A program made the translations under genes and the position numbers. A DNA stretch of 51,675 nucleotides from Gammaproteobacteria bacterium (GTDB taxonomy: Bacteria > Pseudomonadota > Gammaproteobacteria > Steroidobacterales > Steroidobacteraceae), in NCBI GenBank assembly GCA_028293805.1, contig JAQGOC010000061.1, positions 1 through 51,675 of the forward strand. Direction: 5' to 3'. The notes under the pieces are model-generated. The model saw only the letters and a list, made by a program, of their open reading frames with translations. It ran no database searches and had not been told where the DNA came from. Positions 17,495-26,519 of this stretch are shown one piece after another; positions within the stretch are counted from its first letter, which is position 1, and each line of letters begins with the position of its first letter.

Positions 17495-17983
17495 TCACGC
17501 CTGCGCCAGATAGCCGGCAAGCTGATCAAAGGTGCCGCCGTAACCTTGTTCGAGCGACGAATGCAGCTCCTCGAAGTACTGGCGTTCCTGCGCGGACTCG
17601 CCGAAGGGCGCCGCGTGCAACGCGACTGTTGTTGTGCCAGCGCGTCCGGTGAACGTCACGGAGTTCTCGATTTCCAAAGGGCACAGCTCGCTGAAGGGAG
17701 CTCGCGTGATGCCGCAGTTTTCATTCGAGAACGAATTGAGCCAGACGATCCGTTCGGACGCGGCTATCTCACGATAGTTGAATCTTCCCCACATCGCAGG
17801 CGCGTCCGCGAATTTCATCGCGTAGTGAAGGAAGCCGCCCGGCCGGAACTCGAAACGGTCAATCTCGATGGAGCAGCCCTTCGGTCCCCACCAGTGTTTG
17901 AGTTGGTCTGCCGCGCTCCAAGCCTGCCAGACGCGCTCGCGCGGCGCTTTATAGACGCGTGTAATCTCGAACGCCGTGGCCAT
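17495..17983 (-). CDS. AHSA1/SRPBCC-family protein
   Basis: The ATG at 17983 opens MATAFEITRVYKAPRERVWQ, the standard first strand and helix of the activator-of-Hsp90-ATPase-like (AHSA1) START/SRPBCC fold. The conserved HWWGPKG and FRPGG motifs follow, and the 162-residue length fits. These proteins bind small hydrophobic ligands; many in bacteria are encoded with an ArsR-family repressor and are uncharacterised. Here no ArsR gene is adjacent, but a 24-bp palindrome that looks like an ArsR operator ends 10 bases before the start codon. No Shine-Dalgarno is seen between palindrome and ATG, so the mRNA may be leaderless. A longer in-frame extension upstream crosses the operator and is unlikely. 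Confidence 0.9.
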   Translation of the reverse strand: MATAFEITRVYKAPRERVWQAWSAADQLKHWWGPKGCSIEIDRFEFRPGGFLHYAMKFADAPAMWGRFNYREIAASERIVWLNSFSNENCGITRAPFSELCPLEIENSVTFTGRAGTTTVALHAAPFGESAQERQYFEELHSSLEQGYGGTFDQLAGYLAQA

Positions 17984-17992
17984 ATAGATATA

Positions 17993-18016
17993 CCATTGGG
18001 TTATATAACCAAATGG
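17993..18016. promoter_or_regulatory. 24-bp near-perfect palindromic operator upstream of the SRPBCC gene
   Basis: The left arm CCATTGGGTTAT (17993-18004) and right arm ATAACCAAATGG (18005-18016) are reverse complements except for one base pair, with GGTTATATAACC at the centre. Each arm contains the core AACCNAATGG (one per strand). Similar TATAACC...GGTTATA elements are recalled from promoters of ArsR-SRPBCC gene pairs (family knowledge, not checked). The site is AT-rich against its surroundings and would overlap the promoter or a leaderless start. Confidence 0.65.
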
Positions 18017-18093
18017 CACTATAAGAGCATCGCGAAAGAGTGTCAACACAGGCCGCGCCTTGCACGGCAGCAGATGGCGGCAATCGCGGCCTT

Positions 18094-19368
18094 TCACCGC
18101 GGCACGATCAGTATTTCGGCTCGCGCTACAGCCGGGCGCGCATCGCGCTGATAATTCCACGGCACGCTGTGCAGATGCATGAGCAGCGCGCGGACGAACC
18201 GATCCTGGCTGAGCCTGGCTTGGGGTACCGGGATACCATGATTGAGAATTGCGAAGTACACGGTGCCCCGGTCTGTTGTGGAAATGGCCCCGATCAGGGC
18301 GCTGGCGCCGTAGCTGCCATAGGTGCCCGTCTTACCCAACACACGGCCGGCTTCTTCAGGCGCGCTCAATCGATCTCGTAAGGTGCCTTCGTCGACTCCC
18401 GCGACGGGCAGGATGTCGAACAGTGCGTGCCCCGTGGCGGTCAGCTCCTGTTCGAGGGCTCGTAGCAGTTTGACTGCCGCGCGCGGACTCAACCGATTGC
18501 GGGGGTCGGTGCCCGCTCCATCCCCGAGGACGATCTCGGAGCGCATGGCTTGCGGTACCACGCTGCGTGCCAGCATTTCGACGGAGGCCGCGCCGCCCGC
18601 AGCGTCCGCGAAGGGCTTGAAGATGTTGTTGGAATAATCGTTTAACGATTTGACCAGCGACAGCAGCGGCTGCGAGCGGTGAACGAGCAATGGTTGATCG
18701 TCAAGCAACCCGGGGATGCCGGGCCCTGCGCTGGCGGCAGCAGGCCACGCAGTGGGCGCAAACTGAATTCCCGGCAGCGCTATCGAGCTCGGGGCCGCTC
18801 CATTTGGATTCGATGCCTCCAGGGCACGCACCGCCGCCCACGCCGCGGGTGGCGTTGCGCCCGACAGCGCTTGGCGCAGGGGTACGCCGTCGCCGCTTTG
18901 CCAGTCGAACGTCAACGGGCCGTGCGTGCGCAGATTACCCGCGACACGCTTGATGCCCAACTGTTTGAGCCGCTCGGCCACGAGCAATGCATTCTCGTCG
19001 ACCAATGAGGGGTCGCCGTCGCTCTCGACCAACAGATCGCCGTAGAGCGTACCCTCGAGAATCCGGCCACTCGCTGCAAAGGTGGTGACGAAACGGTGCT
19101 CGGGGCCGAACTTTCGCAACAACGCGAGCGTAGTTGGCACCTTTGAAACCGACGCCGGATGCACCGGTCTCGCGGCGTTTTGTGCCAGCAGTACGGTGCC
19201 GTCCGCCGCTTCAACGTATACGCCCTGGGAAGCGCCCAATATCGAGCGGGCCGCCGCCGCAAGATCGCGTATCTCGCCACCCGACGCGGCCGAAGTACCA
19301 AGCAGTCCCAGGACCGCAATGACGACATGACGCAAGAACCCTCCCCTTCCGAACATGGTGAATCGCAA
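18094..19368 (-). CDS. dacB: D-alanyl-D-alanine carboxypeptidase/endopeptidase (PBP4, S13 family)
   Basis: 424 residues with a signal peptide (about 1-30). The three active-site motifs of S13 penicillin-binding proteins are present: SxxK as PASVSK (Ser73, Lys76), SxN as DYSNN near residue 237, and KTG as GKTGTYGSYG near 342. Between the first two lies the characteristic insertion found in PBP4. The enzyme trims or cleaves D-Ala-meso-DAP cross-links of peptidoglycan in the periplasm. It is a little shorter than E. coli DacB (about 477). The gene is transcribed leftward; the SRPBCC gene begins 110 bases after its stop behind its own operator, so I do not read them as an operon. An ATG at codon 5 could be the true start. 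Confidence 0.93.
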   Translation of the reverse strand: MRFTMFGRGGFLRHVVIAVLGLLGTSAASGGEIRDLAAAARSILGASQGVYVEAADGTVLLAQNAARPVHPASVSKVPTTLALLRKFGPEHRFVTTFAASGRILEGTLYGDLLVESDGDPSLVDENALLVAERLKQLGIKRVAGNLRTHGPLTFDWQSGDGVPLRQALSGATPPAAWAAVRALEASNPNGAAPSSIALPGIQFAPTAWPAAASAGPGIPGLLDDQPLLVHRSQPLLSLVKSLNDYSNNIFKPFADAAGGAASVEMLARSVVPQAMRSEIVLGDGAGTDPRNRLSPRAAVKLLRALEQELTATGHALFDILPVAGVDEGTLRDRLSAPEEAGRVLGKTGTYGSYGASALIGAISTTDRGTVYFAILNHGIPVPQARLSQDRFVRALLMHLHSVPWNYQRDARPAVARAEILIVPR

Positions 19369-20048
19369 CGGCCCTCACCGGGCTCGACCGCCGTCGCTCG
19401 ACCCCGCCACTGCACCGCGAATGTCCGGGCTGCAAAGGCGTTGGCTGGCCCTGAGCTCGATTCCCGCGCTTGGGCGAGACGCTCGGGCCCATTCCCATGC
19501 GCCAGTAAGTGCCTGATACGGATCGGGAAGTCCGGGCGCGCGGCTTGGCTGTAAGTCCATGATTTCAGAAAGTAGCGCGGCTGTCGAAAGCGCCTCCGTA
19601 GCGAAGCCGAGCTGGCCGCCGGGCAGGACCTCACTGGCGCTGTTTCATGGGCCGACCCTGATGCGAAAACTCCGCCTCGGCGATAGCGGCCACGCCTGCC
19701 CAAGAGGCGCCGCAACCCACCGTTGACGGGTGCCCCCCTTCACCGCAAGCGCGACTTCAGGCGCCGCGTGCCGACGGCAATGTGCTGCAGCTTGCGCTCG
19801 TCCACGGCCAGGTCCTCGACCTAACTCGGCAGCGGGAGTGCGGGCAATGTCGGCACGGGTATTGCTGGCTGCAACACGATCCCCCAAGTGCGCGAACTCA
19901 CCCGCAAATGCCAGCAGCTTCGCCATTCGCGAGCACGATGGTGGCCTCCAACAGGGCATGCCGATGAGATCGCGCCGCAATCAACTCACTGCCTGATGCT
20001 GTCGCCGTGTGTTGGGGCGTCGGTAGGCAGTTGGTATGGAGTATGGCT
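19369..20048. other. 680-base gap with a possible decayed coding remnant
   Basis: No intact gene is visible. On the minus strand three frame-shifted stretches read like pieces of one protein: LLEATIVLANGEAAGICG (about 19945-19890), EFAHLGDRVAASNTRADIAR (about 19910-19840) and VEDLAVDERKLQHIAVGTRR ending in a stop near 19745. Each is interrupted by stops or changes of frame. This may be an eroded gene of unknown family; the signal is weak and could be chance in GC-rich DNA. The gap must also contain the promoters of the divergent dacB-like and DUF4136 genes. Confidence 0.3.
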
Positions 20049-20636
20049 ATGACGATCAGTAGTGCCCTCCGGGTCCACCGCCGCTGGTCAGGCGTGGCGG
20101 TCCTGGCGCTTGCGGTAGCTGCCTGTGCGACCCTGCAAGTAGGTAGCGATTACGACAAGAGCGCAAATTTTGCGGGCTATCATACGTTTGTGTTGATGCA
20201 GCGACAGCATCAGGACACGCAGAACCCGCTAGTGGCGTCACGCGCCCAGGACGCCATCAAGGCCGAGCTTACACGCAAGGGTTATGTCCCTGCGGCCGAC
20301 CCTGCAGCAGCGGATTTTGCCGTCGACTTCACGATCGGCTCACGGGAGCGGACTGACATCAGTTCATATCCGGCGCCGTATGCGGGGCCGTGGGGCGGTG
20401 CTTGGTGGGGCGGCCCCTACTGGGGCGACAATGTCGATGTACGCCAGTATCGCGAGGGTACTTTGTCGATCGATATATTCGACGTGCGCACCCATCGTCC
20501 CGTGTGGCATGGATGGGCGAAGAAGGAGCTCACTCGCAAGGACATCGAGCAGTCCGAGGAGCCTATCCGGCGCGCCGTTGCCGCGGTACTGAAGAATTTC
20601 CCGCCTAATTCGGCGACCGCAGAGCCGACCGGCTAG
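20049..20636 (+). CDS. DUF4136 lipoprotein
   Basis: I choose the ATG at 20049 because GGAG lies 7 bases upstream; in-frame starts exist at 20007 and 20043. The N-terminus (MTISSALRVHRRWSGVAVLA) is a lipoprotein signal with lipobox AVAAC, Cys26 being the lipidated residue. The mature part carries the DUF4136 features: DYDKSANFAGYHTFVLM near the start, AIKAELTRKGY, ADFAVDFTIGSRERTD, a glycine/tryptophan-rich loop (PWGGAWWGGPYWG) and a closing VWHGWAKKELTRKDIEQ. About 195 residues, normal for the family. Likely anchored to the outer membrane; function unknown. It is transcribed alone, convergent with the DUF2721 gene. Confidence 0.9.
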   Translation: MTISSALRVHRRWSGVAVLALAVAACATLQVGSDYDKSANFAGYHTFVLMQRQHQDTQNPLVASRAQDAIKAELTRKGYVPAADPAAADFAVDFTIGSRERTDISSYPAPYAGPWGGAWWGGPYWGDNVDVRQYREGTLSIDIFDVRTHRPVWHGWAKKELTRKDIEQSEEPIRRAVAAVLKNFPPNSATAEPTG

Positions 20637-20741
20637 ACCAGGAGTCGCAGGCTGAAGCCAACATCGCCTCGGGCGAACGTCGCCAGGCGAACATTGCTGC
20701 CAGGTGAGCGTCAGCCCGTCGGGTGAGCGGTTCGGGAGCCG

Positions 20742-21275
20742 TCAATCGGTCCGGCCCGCCTTACTTTGTGCACCGATGTTGCTCTGTGCGCCCACGCGCC
20801 GAGGATCTATTGCCCCCTCCTGCAGGTCGGGGACATCCGACAGATCGCTGTCGATGATGAGCTGCAGTCTGGAGTTCTCGACGATGACATAGGTTGCCGC
20901 CCAGATGACCAGCAGCAGCCCACCCACGGCGCAGGTAGCGCTGAGATACTTCAGGAGCGAAAGCTGGTCGTAAATGGTATCGAGCGCTGCAAAAATCAGT
21001 GCGCTGATCAGCACGATCGCGGCGAGCACCCCGAGGTGCGTGGCCTTGCGCATCTGCTCGCAGCGCCGTTTGTACTCGAGAATCTGATCACGCAAGCTCT
21101 GGCGGCGCCGGTCCTGCTCCCGGTGGACGCGATACTCGGCGATGAGGGCCCGATAGCGGTCGTATGCGGCTGTGTAGCGCGACTGCAGAAAATTCAGAAA
21201 GATCCATGCCGCGAAAATCAAGCTTGCGGTGGGTCCGACTGCCTGGAGAAGATCCTTGAGCTGAAAGCTTTGCAT
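20742..21275 (-). CDS. DUF2721 integral membrane protein
   Basis: 177 residues with three hydrophobic helices (about 13-30, 82-98 and 112-131). A long charged cytoplasmic helical segment containing AEYRVHREQDRRRQSLRDQI lies between the first and second. This arrangement and the Arg/Gln/Glu-rich loop fit the DUF2721 family of small inner-membrane proteins of unknown function. The tail after residue 145 is polar and poorly conserved. It follows the methyltransferase gene on the same strand after about 106 bases, so co-transcription is possible but not obvious. Confidence 0.85.
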   Translation of the reverse strand: MQSFQLKDLLQAVGPTASLIFAAWIFLNFLQSRYTAAYDRYRALIAEYRVHREQDRRRQSLRDQILEYKRRCEQMRKATHLGVLAAIVLISALIFAALDTIYDQLSLLKYLSATCAVGGLLLVIWAATYVIVENSRLQLIIDSDLSDVPDLQEGAIDPRRVGAQSNIGAQSKAGRTD

Positions 21276-21381
21276 GGTGAAAGACCGGAAAAGCAGGCAA
21301 GGAGCGGGATGTCAGCAATATCGAAGCCCAGGCGCCCGCGCGCCGTGAGCGTGCTCATTGCAACCGTTCCACGTTCAAGTC

Positions 21382-22248
21382 TCACGTGTCATCTGACGCG
21401 ACAGCCGTGTCACGCGCCAATAGAGCAACGCCTGAGAGGCGGCGGAATTCCTCCCTGAAACTGGCCGAGGAGAGCATCAGCATGATGCGGCTCAACAGTG
21501 GCGTCGGCGTGGCGCGACGCAAGCGTCGCGCCTCTTCCTGCGAGGAGCGGAACGACAGCTCGCGCCAACCCAGGCGGCTGAAGAAATCAACGCTGTCGGC
21601 CGGGCCGAAGCGAAATTCGGCGCCGCGCAGCCTCGGACCCCACACCCGCCGCAGCATCTCCAAGGCCCGCGGGCCGGTCAGGTCGGTGAGCCACCACATG
21701 AACGAGGATTGTCCGTGCAAATCGCGCGCGAGGGCCGAAACCTGCGCCGGCGTCAGATAAACCAGCAGCCCCTCCGTGATTACCAATACACGCCGTGCTC
21801 CTGCACAGTGGGCGAGCACTTGCGCACGTGACTTCGGGTCGACGATATCGCCCTGCAGGGACTCGTATTGGCAGGCAGTCCGCTCGGAGCCGATGACACC
21901 GGCTTTGTATTCGAGTACTTCCGGCAGATCCACGTCCACCCACCTCACGGTGGACGGCAGTGCCAAACGCCAGGGGCGCGTGTCCAATCCGGCGGCAATG
22001 TTCAAGATGAGATCGACGTCGTGTCCACTCACTGTTTGCAGGATCAATTCGTCCAGCACCGAGGTACGAACCGCAATGCCCCGCGCGGTCATTTCCGCGG
22101 CGCCAATCTCGCGCGCAATGGCTTCACCTTCCGCTCCCGCCAGTCGTCGCGCAAACGCATCCTGGAAGAGGGCGTCGGGACGCTCCGTTTCCATCGCTCG
22201 GGCGTAGGCCATCCAACGGGCGGTATCGGAGAGGGTTTTGATAGGCAC
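21382..22248 (-). CDS. Class I SAM-dependent methyltransferase (leucine carboxyl methyltransferase-like, TIGR00027 type)
   Basis: 288 residues from a GTG at 22248 with GGAG six bases upstream. The N-terminus SDTARWMAYARAMETERPDA and the phrases FARRLAG, NIAAGLDTRPWRL (SAM-binding motif I), VDLPEVLEYK (motif II) and ITEGLLVYL (post-motif) are all characteristic of the family often annotated as PPM1/LCM-like O-methyltransferases, common in mycobacteria and proteobacteria. It should transfer a methyl group from SAM to a carboxylate of a small molecule or polyketide; the real substrate is unknown. It lies 68 bases after the polysaccharide deacetylase gene on the same strand and may be the tail of that transcription unit. 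Confidence 0.92.
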   Translation of the reverse strand: MPIKTLSDTARWMAYARAMETERPDALFQDAFARRLAGAEGEAIAREIGAAEMTARGIAVRTSVLDELILQTVSGHDVDLILNIAAGLDTRPWRLALPSTVRWVDVDLPEVLEYKAGVIGSERTACQYESLQGDIVDPKSRAQVLAHCAGARRVLVITEGLLVYLTPAQVSALARDLHGQSSFMWWLTDLTGPRALEMLRRVWGPRLRGAEFRFGPADSVDFFSRLGWRELSFRSSQEEARRLRRATPTPLLSRIMLMLSSASFREEFRRLSGVALLARDTAVASDDT

Positions 22249-22316
22249 TGTGACTCCGGAGAGGGCTGCTCGCTGAGCGAATTGTTGCTATCTGGATGAC
22301 TTCGGCGCAAGCGGGA

Positions 22317-23078
22317 TCACGGCTGATGAGCCGGCGGGCGTCGAGGGGCCGGAGGTCGCTTCAGGCGGCGGCCTACGTCGCAGTATGGTGTCGCGGCCCG
22401 GAGGAGAAATTTGAGGAGACCTTTGCTGCCGTTCACGGAGATGCGCGGCAACAGCAGGGGGTCGTCATTACGATGCGCACGGCCACGCTCCGTCGTGACG
22501 GCAATCTGGTAGCCCGCCTGCCCGACGCACGCGGCCAGCTCGGCATTGTGGAAACCGTAGGGGTAGCAGAAAGTCGCTATGGACAGTCCCGTCAGGTCGC
22601 GAAGCGCCCTACGGCTGTCTACGAGCTCGGCGAGCGCCGCCTCCCGCGACAGCTTGGTCATGTCGGGATGGGAACAGGTATGGGAGCCTACCTCGAATCC
22701 CGCATCCACCCAGGTTTTGAGTTGAGCGGGGGTCATCAGCGGCTTGCGGCCGCCCAGCCGCTCGGCATCCCAGGCGTTATAGGAGCCGATCAGCTCACTC
22801 ACCACGAAACAGGTCGCACCGTATCCGTACTCCCGCAGAATCGGTGCGGCATTCACGACGTTGTCCGCATAGCCGTCGTCGAAGGTCACCGCAACGCATC
22901 CAGCGGCAGTGCCCTCATTGAGCCGGCGGACGCCCTCTGAGAGGGATACTCCGAGCAGCCCCACGCGCCGCAGCCACCAGAGCTGCCGCGCAAACTGTTC
23001 CTGCGAGACATAGAGCTTCGGCAACAGCATGCCCGGGGGTACCGGAGCGACGTTGTGGTAATTCAGAATCGCCAGCAT
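22317..23078 (-). CDS. Polysaccharide deacetylase (NodB homology, CE4)
   Basis: The ATG at 23078 follows CTGGAACTGGCA and starts MLAILNYHNV, the usual first strand; an upstream extension of 74 codons overlaps the TBDR gene and is rejected. 253 residues. CE4 motifs are in order: MT1 TFDDGYADN (catalytic and metal Asp), MT2 GSHTCSHPDM (the two metal His), MT3 FCYPYGFHN and the downstream IAVTTERG. There is no signal peptide, so it may act in the cytoplasm or on a lipid-linked sugar. The reaction is removal of N-acetyl (or O-acetyl) groups from an oligosaccharide. It follows the second TBDR gene by 62 bases on the same strand and probably belongs with the GT4/PIG-L genes 4-8 kb away. Confidence 0.93.
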   Translation of the reverse strand: MLAILNYHNVAPVPPGMLLPKLYVSQEQFARQLWWLRRVGLLGVSLSEGVRRLNEGTAAGCVAVTFDDGYADNVVNAAPILREYGYGATCFVVSELIGSYNAWDAERLGGRKPLMTPAQLKTWVDAGFEVGSHTCSHPDMTKLSREAALAELVDSRRALRDLTGLSIATFCYPYGFHNAELAACVGQAGYQIAVTTERGRAHRNDDPLLLPRISVNGSKGLLKFLLRAATPYCDVGRRLKRPPAPRRPPAHQP

Positions 23079-23140
23079 TGCCAGTTCCAGGGTGAATTGT
23101 TCAAAAAATGGCCCATTCGACGGGCTCGAGGCGGGGCATG

Positions 23141-25471
23141 CTATCGAGTCGCCCCGAAACGCCAGGTGAAGCCGACGTCGACGGCGCGCGAGAACCAGTT
23201 TGTGGGGCCGGGCGTCAGCGGACTGCCTGTCTGATCGGACGGAACAAAGGCTATACAGCAGTGGTTTGCCCGCCGGGTAATGTTGGTCGCATCCATCCAC
23301 AGATCCAGAGCGCCATAGGAAAATGGCACGGTGCGCGCCAGGCGCAGATCGGCCGTAAAGTAATTTCCCCAGCGGGCGGAGTTGCGCGCGCCGATCGTAA
23401 GATCCGCAGGAAACGTCGGAGTCACGCTATTGACGGACACCGGCGTGCGCGGCCACCCCGTATGCCAGCCGAGCAACAGCGAGGCCGAGGTAACTCCATG
23501 GCGCCAGGCCAAACTCATATTGATGGCATGAGTCTGGTCCCAGCTGCGCAGCACGTCACGTCCGTAAAGGTCGTCCGTGGTGTGCGACAGAGCGTAAGCA
23601 CCGGAGAGCTGGATGTCATTGCCGAAGGATCGATGGGCGCTCAGCTCGACGCCCGCGGTTTCTGCGCCGCTGGGCGCCAGCCGCACCCTATCCGGAGAGA
23701 GCTCGGGTACGAGCGACAGTTTGTCCAGCAGGTTGTCGAAGTAGGCGTTGACCCTTGACCAACGCTTTCGATAAGCCTCCAGGCGCCATTGAGTCGCGGG
23801 TGAGCTTTCGTGCGCCACGCCGGCGATGAGGTCCACGGCACGGGTCGCCGGGTCGGGGGACGACTGGTTCTCCTCCGAACGCCACTCCCCGACACGCTGC
23901 GCCTGTGTGAAATATCCCCACGACCCGTACAGGTGCCACACGGGTGCCGGGTCGAAGCGCAGGTTGACTCTGGGGCTGACCTGGGCCCGGGCGCCGAAGT
24001 GTTGATAGTCCTGGCGATCCAGCCGGGCGCCGATTTCCAACTCGAAATCCTGCCAGCGCCGTCGCCCGGATCCGAACAGAGCCAATGTCGAGGATCGCGG
24101 CGTCTGGTGCGATGTCAGCGAGTTGTCGATCGGTATCCCAAAGCTTGCGGCGATGGCGGCATTGAGATGCTCGCTCCGGGCGAACATGAGGTCGGCACTT
24201 TCCACCGTTGCGGCGGCGCCGAAATCCCATAACAGCGTCGCGGAGGGCATGTAGGCCCAGTCCGTGCGCAGGTCCACGGTCGAGAAGTCACGGCGCTCGT
24301 CCAGCGAGCCGTTGGCGACACCGGCCAGGGCGAGTGAGCCGAAGCGAATGCGCTCGATACTGGTCATCGATACGGTCGTCCGCGAATGCAGGGCGCCGGT
24401 CGGAGTCCAATCAGCGGCGGCCCACGCGTACAGGTCACGGTCATGCACATTGGCCTGTTCGGTGTTGGAATCCGGAGAGAGCTGCACCCGATCGTCGAGC
24501 ATCAGCCAGCCCAATGTCCAGGCCGAAGTCGGGCTCGGCCGCCAGCGAACACGGCCGAGTGCATCGGCATAGGCCGGTTCGCCGAAATCGCCGTTTACCG
24601 GCTTCAAGGCGAGGTTATGCGTGCTGTGGCGCGCTGTGGCCAGCCACTCGACCGGCCAATCTTCACCGCGGCCTACGGTCGACAAGTCGTAGCTCAAGAG
24701 GCTGGCGCCGACGCGGTGTTCGTAGCCCGACTCCACCGACCGTGGCGCGACATCGATGACCCCGGCGGACCGGGTGCCGTATCTGACGGGGAATCCGCCG
24801 GTATACACATCGATCCGCTCCACGGCCGCGGGATCGAATGCGCTGATCAGATTTTGAAAATTCTTGAAGTGAAACGGATCGGTCAGAGGGATGCCGTCGA
24901 ACCGCACGAGTACGTCGTCGAGGAGCGCGCCGCGCACGTACGGTCGCGAGGAGAGATTAGTTGTGACCCCCGGCGCGGAGCGCATCGCCCGCAGCGCGTC
25001 CTCTTGCGCGCCGGGCGCCTGCTCGAGACCGCGGCGTGCAAAGGAGGTGGATTCGCCGATGGTGCTGTCGACAAATGCATAACGGCTCGCAAACACCGAC
25101 ACTTCATCGAGCCGTGGAGCGTTTGGAGCGAGCGCAGTGCCCTGCAATGGCGGCAGCCGCCGTGGGGGTTCGGTGTGCGAGGGGGGCGCCCGCGTCACGA
25201 TATAGCGGCGCTGTCCCTCACTTCGCAGCAGCAGGTGGTGTGCGGCGAGGGCCGCAACCGCCCGCGACATCAGGTCCGATTCCCGCGGTGCCGCGGGTGC
25301 TTCAAGATCCGGCGGCACGAGATCGGAGCTATAAAGGACTTCGATGCCCGTCGCACTCAGGGAGCGCAGCAAATCGGTGACACTTGTTGGCGCGGCAACC
25401 GCCGTCTTGCTGGCGCAGATCGCGAGCAGCCCGGCCCTGATCCAGCGGGTGCGCCGGCGCTCTGTGGCCAC
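23141..25471 (-). CDS. TonB-dependent receptor/transducer with N-terminal STN domain (second cassette)
   Basis: 776 residues from a GTG at 25471. A short signal peptide (MATERRRTRWIRAGLLAICA, to about residue 26) precedes an STN domain (about 28-95: SVTDLLRSLSATGIEVLYSS). A Pro-rich linker leads to the plug (about 115-250: LDEVSVFASRYAF, RPYVRGALLDDVLVRFDGIP, VERIDVYTGGFPVRYGTRSA) and a barrel of about 500 residues. The end (VDVGFTWRFGATR) has the usual amphipathic last strand but three extra residues after Phe-Gly rather than a terminal Phe, which is unusual for BamA recognition. The STN domain and the upstream sigma and FecR genes mark it as a signal-transducing receptor. A GT4 gene and a polysaccharide deacetylase gene flank the cassette, hinting at a glycan ligand. 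Confidence 0.92.
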   Translation of the reverse strand: MATERRRTRWIRAGLLAICASKTAVAAPTSVTDLLRSLSATGIEVLYSSDLVPPDLEAPAAPRESDLMSRAVAALAAHHLLLRSEGQRRYIVTRAPPSHTEPPRRLPPLQGTALAPNAPRLDEVSVFASRYAFVDSTIGESTSFARRGLEQAPGAQEDALRAMRSAPGVTTNLSSRPYVRGALLDDVLVRFDGIPLTDPFHFKNFQNLISAFDPAAVERIDVYTGGFPVRYGTRSAGVIDVAPRSVESGYEHRVGASLLSYDLSTVGRGEDWPVEWLATARHSTHNLALKPVNGDFGEPAYADALGRVRWRPSPTSAWTLGWLMLDDRVQLSPDSNTEQANVHDRDLYAWAAADWTPTGALHSRTTVSMTSIERIRFGSLALAGVANGSLDERRDFSTVDLRTDWAYMPSATLLWDFGAAATVESADLMFARSEHLNAAIAASFGIPIDNSLTSHQTPRSSTLALFGSGRRRWQDFELEIGARLDRQDYQHFGARAQVSPRVNLRFDPAPVWHLYGSWGYFTQAQRVGEWRSEENQSSPDPATRAVDLIAGVAHESSPATQWRLEAYRKRWSRVNAYFDNLLDKLSLVPELSPDRVRLAPSGAETAGVELSAHRSFGNDIQLSGAYALSHTTDDLYGRDVLRSWDQTHAINMSLAWRHGVTSASLLLGWHTGWPRTPVSVNSVTPTFPADLTIGARNSARWGNYFTADLRLARTVPFSYGALDLWMDATNITRRANHCCIAFVPSDQTGSPLTPGPTNWFSRAVDVGFTWRFGATR

Positions 25472-25502
25472 GGATCAGATCGTCAGGTAGAAGTGCCCAG
25501 GT

Positions 25503-26519
25503 TCATGGCGGCGATTGTATCCAGATTGTATCGCCGCGTAGTTCATATGCGAGCGTGGTGGTCGCAAGCACGTTTGCCAGTGAATCGAGTGGCGCCCGTC
25601 CACGTACCGTGCCGTGCAGAATCGTCCGTTCCGCAACCTCTCGAGCGTGTGCATCGGCAAATTCGAGCCGCTGTCCGAGCTCGCGAGTCACCCATTGCAG
25701 GTAGCCGAGGAGCGCCTGTCCTTCGATGTCGTAATCCGGTGTGAGGGCGGCAACCCACAGCCAGTCACCGCCGTAGGTCGGGATCGGGTGCTGCGATACC
25801 TCTCGGTCCGGGGTGGCGAGAAGCTCGGTGCCGGCGTCTGCCACGACGTCGCTCGATCCGGTGTGCATGCGAATCCGGCCTTCGCGGACCCGGACTCGAA
25901 CCTTTTGCCCCTCGCTCAGCACTTCGAATGCCGTCCCGAGGTGTTCGAGCAGGCCGGCCTGAGTCAGTACGCGCAGGCGGCCCGAGCCACCCAGCGCCGG
26001 CGGCTTATCCACATAGATCATGCCGCGTTCGAGGCGAATCTCGGTTGCACTCGTGATCTCGACAACGCTGTTGCCCGCGATCCGCAGTGTTCCGCCGCTG
26101 GATAACGCGACCAAAGTCGGTCCCTGTGCAGTGAATTTGTCGCCCGTCCGCAGGACGTCTCCTGCGTGCAGAGCATGATGAAGGACGAGCGCGGACCGAA
26201 CCTCGACATCTCCGGTTTCCGAACGAGCTATCGATCCAAATGAAACAGGAGCCGTCACCGGCCACGCGAACCAGCCCAGCGTCAGAGTCGAAATGGCTAC
26301 CGCGGCGGCGAGCGATGTCCACAGCCAGCGTCGCGATCGCAAGGGACGATGTTCCGTCGCAACCGACGCTCGCCATTCGTGCGCCACCGCTTCGCGCATG
26401 CGTGCGAGTGCCCGTGGATCCATTGGGCGCGTGCGCAACGCATCAGTCAGCGCGCTATCAACCTCTGCATCCGATCTCTCTTCACCGTCGCCGGAGTGCC
26501 GCTCAGTCATATTGGGCAA
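25503..26519 (-). CDS. FecR-family regulator (second cassette)
   Basis: 338 residues. The N-terminal cytoplasmic part is short and acidic (NMTERHSGDGEERSDAEVDS, then ALTDALRTRPMDPRALARMR). One membrane helix lies at about 66-86 (RWLWTSLAAAVAISTLTLGW). The FecR domain spans about 110-235 (DVLRTGDKFTAQGPTLVALS, GTLRIAGNSVVEI, GMIYVDKPPALGGSGRL, LGTAFEVLSEG). The C-terminal 75 residues (LLGYLQWVTRELGQRLEFAD, then TILHGTVRGRAPLDSLANVL) form a second STN-like module. Such C-terminal STN-like parts are thought to pair with the receptor's STN. It overlaps the sigma gene by 17 bases and precedes the receptor by 31 bases. The N-terminal sigma-binding region differs from the first cassette, so cross-talk is unlikely. 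Confidence 0.92.
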   Translation of the reverse strand: MPNMTERHSGDGEERSDAEVDSALTDALRTRPMDPRALARMREAVAHEWRASVATEHRPLRSRRWLWTSLAAAVAISTLTLGWFAWPVTAPVSFGSIARSETGDVEVRSALVLHHALHAGDVLRTGDKFTAQGPTLVALSSGGTLRIAGNSVVEITSATEIRLERGMIYVDKPPALGGSGRLRVLTQAGLLEHLGTAFEVLSEGQKVRVRVREGRIRMHTGSSDVVADAGTELLATPDREVSQHPIPTYGGDWLWVAALTPDYDIEGQALLGYLQWVTRELGQRLEFADAHAREVAERTILHGTVRGRAPLDSLANVLATTTLAYELRGDTIWIQSPP

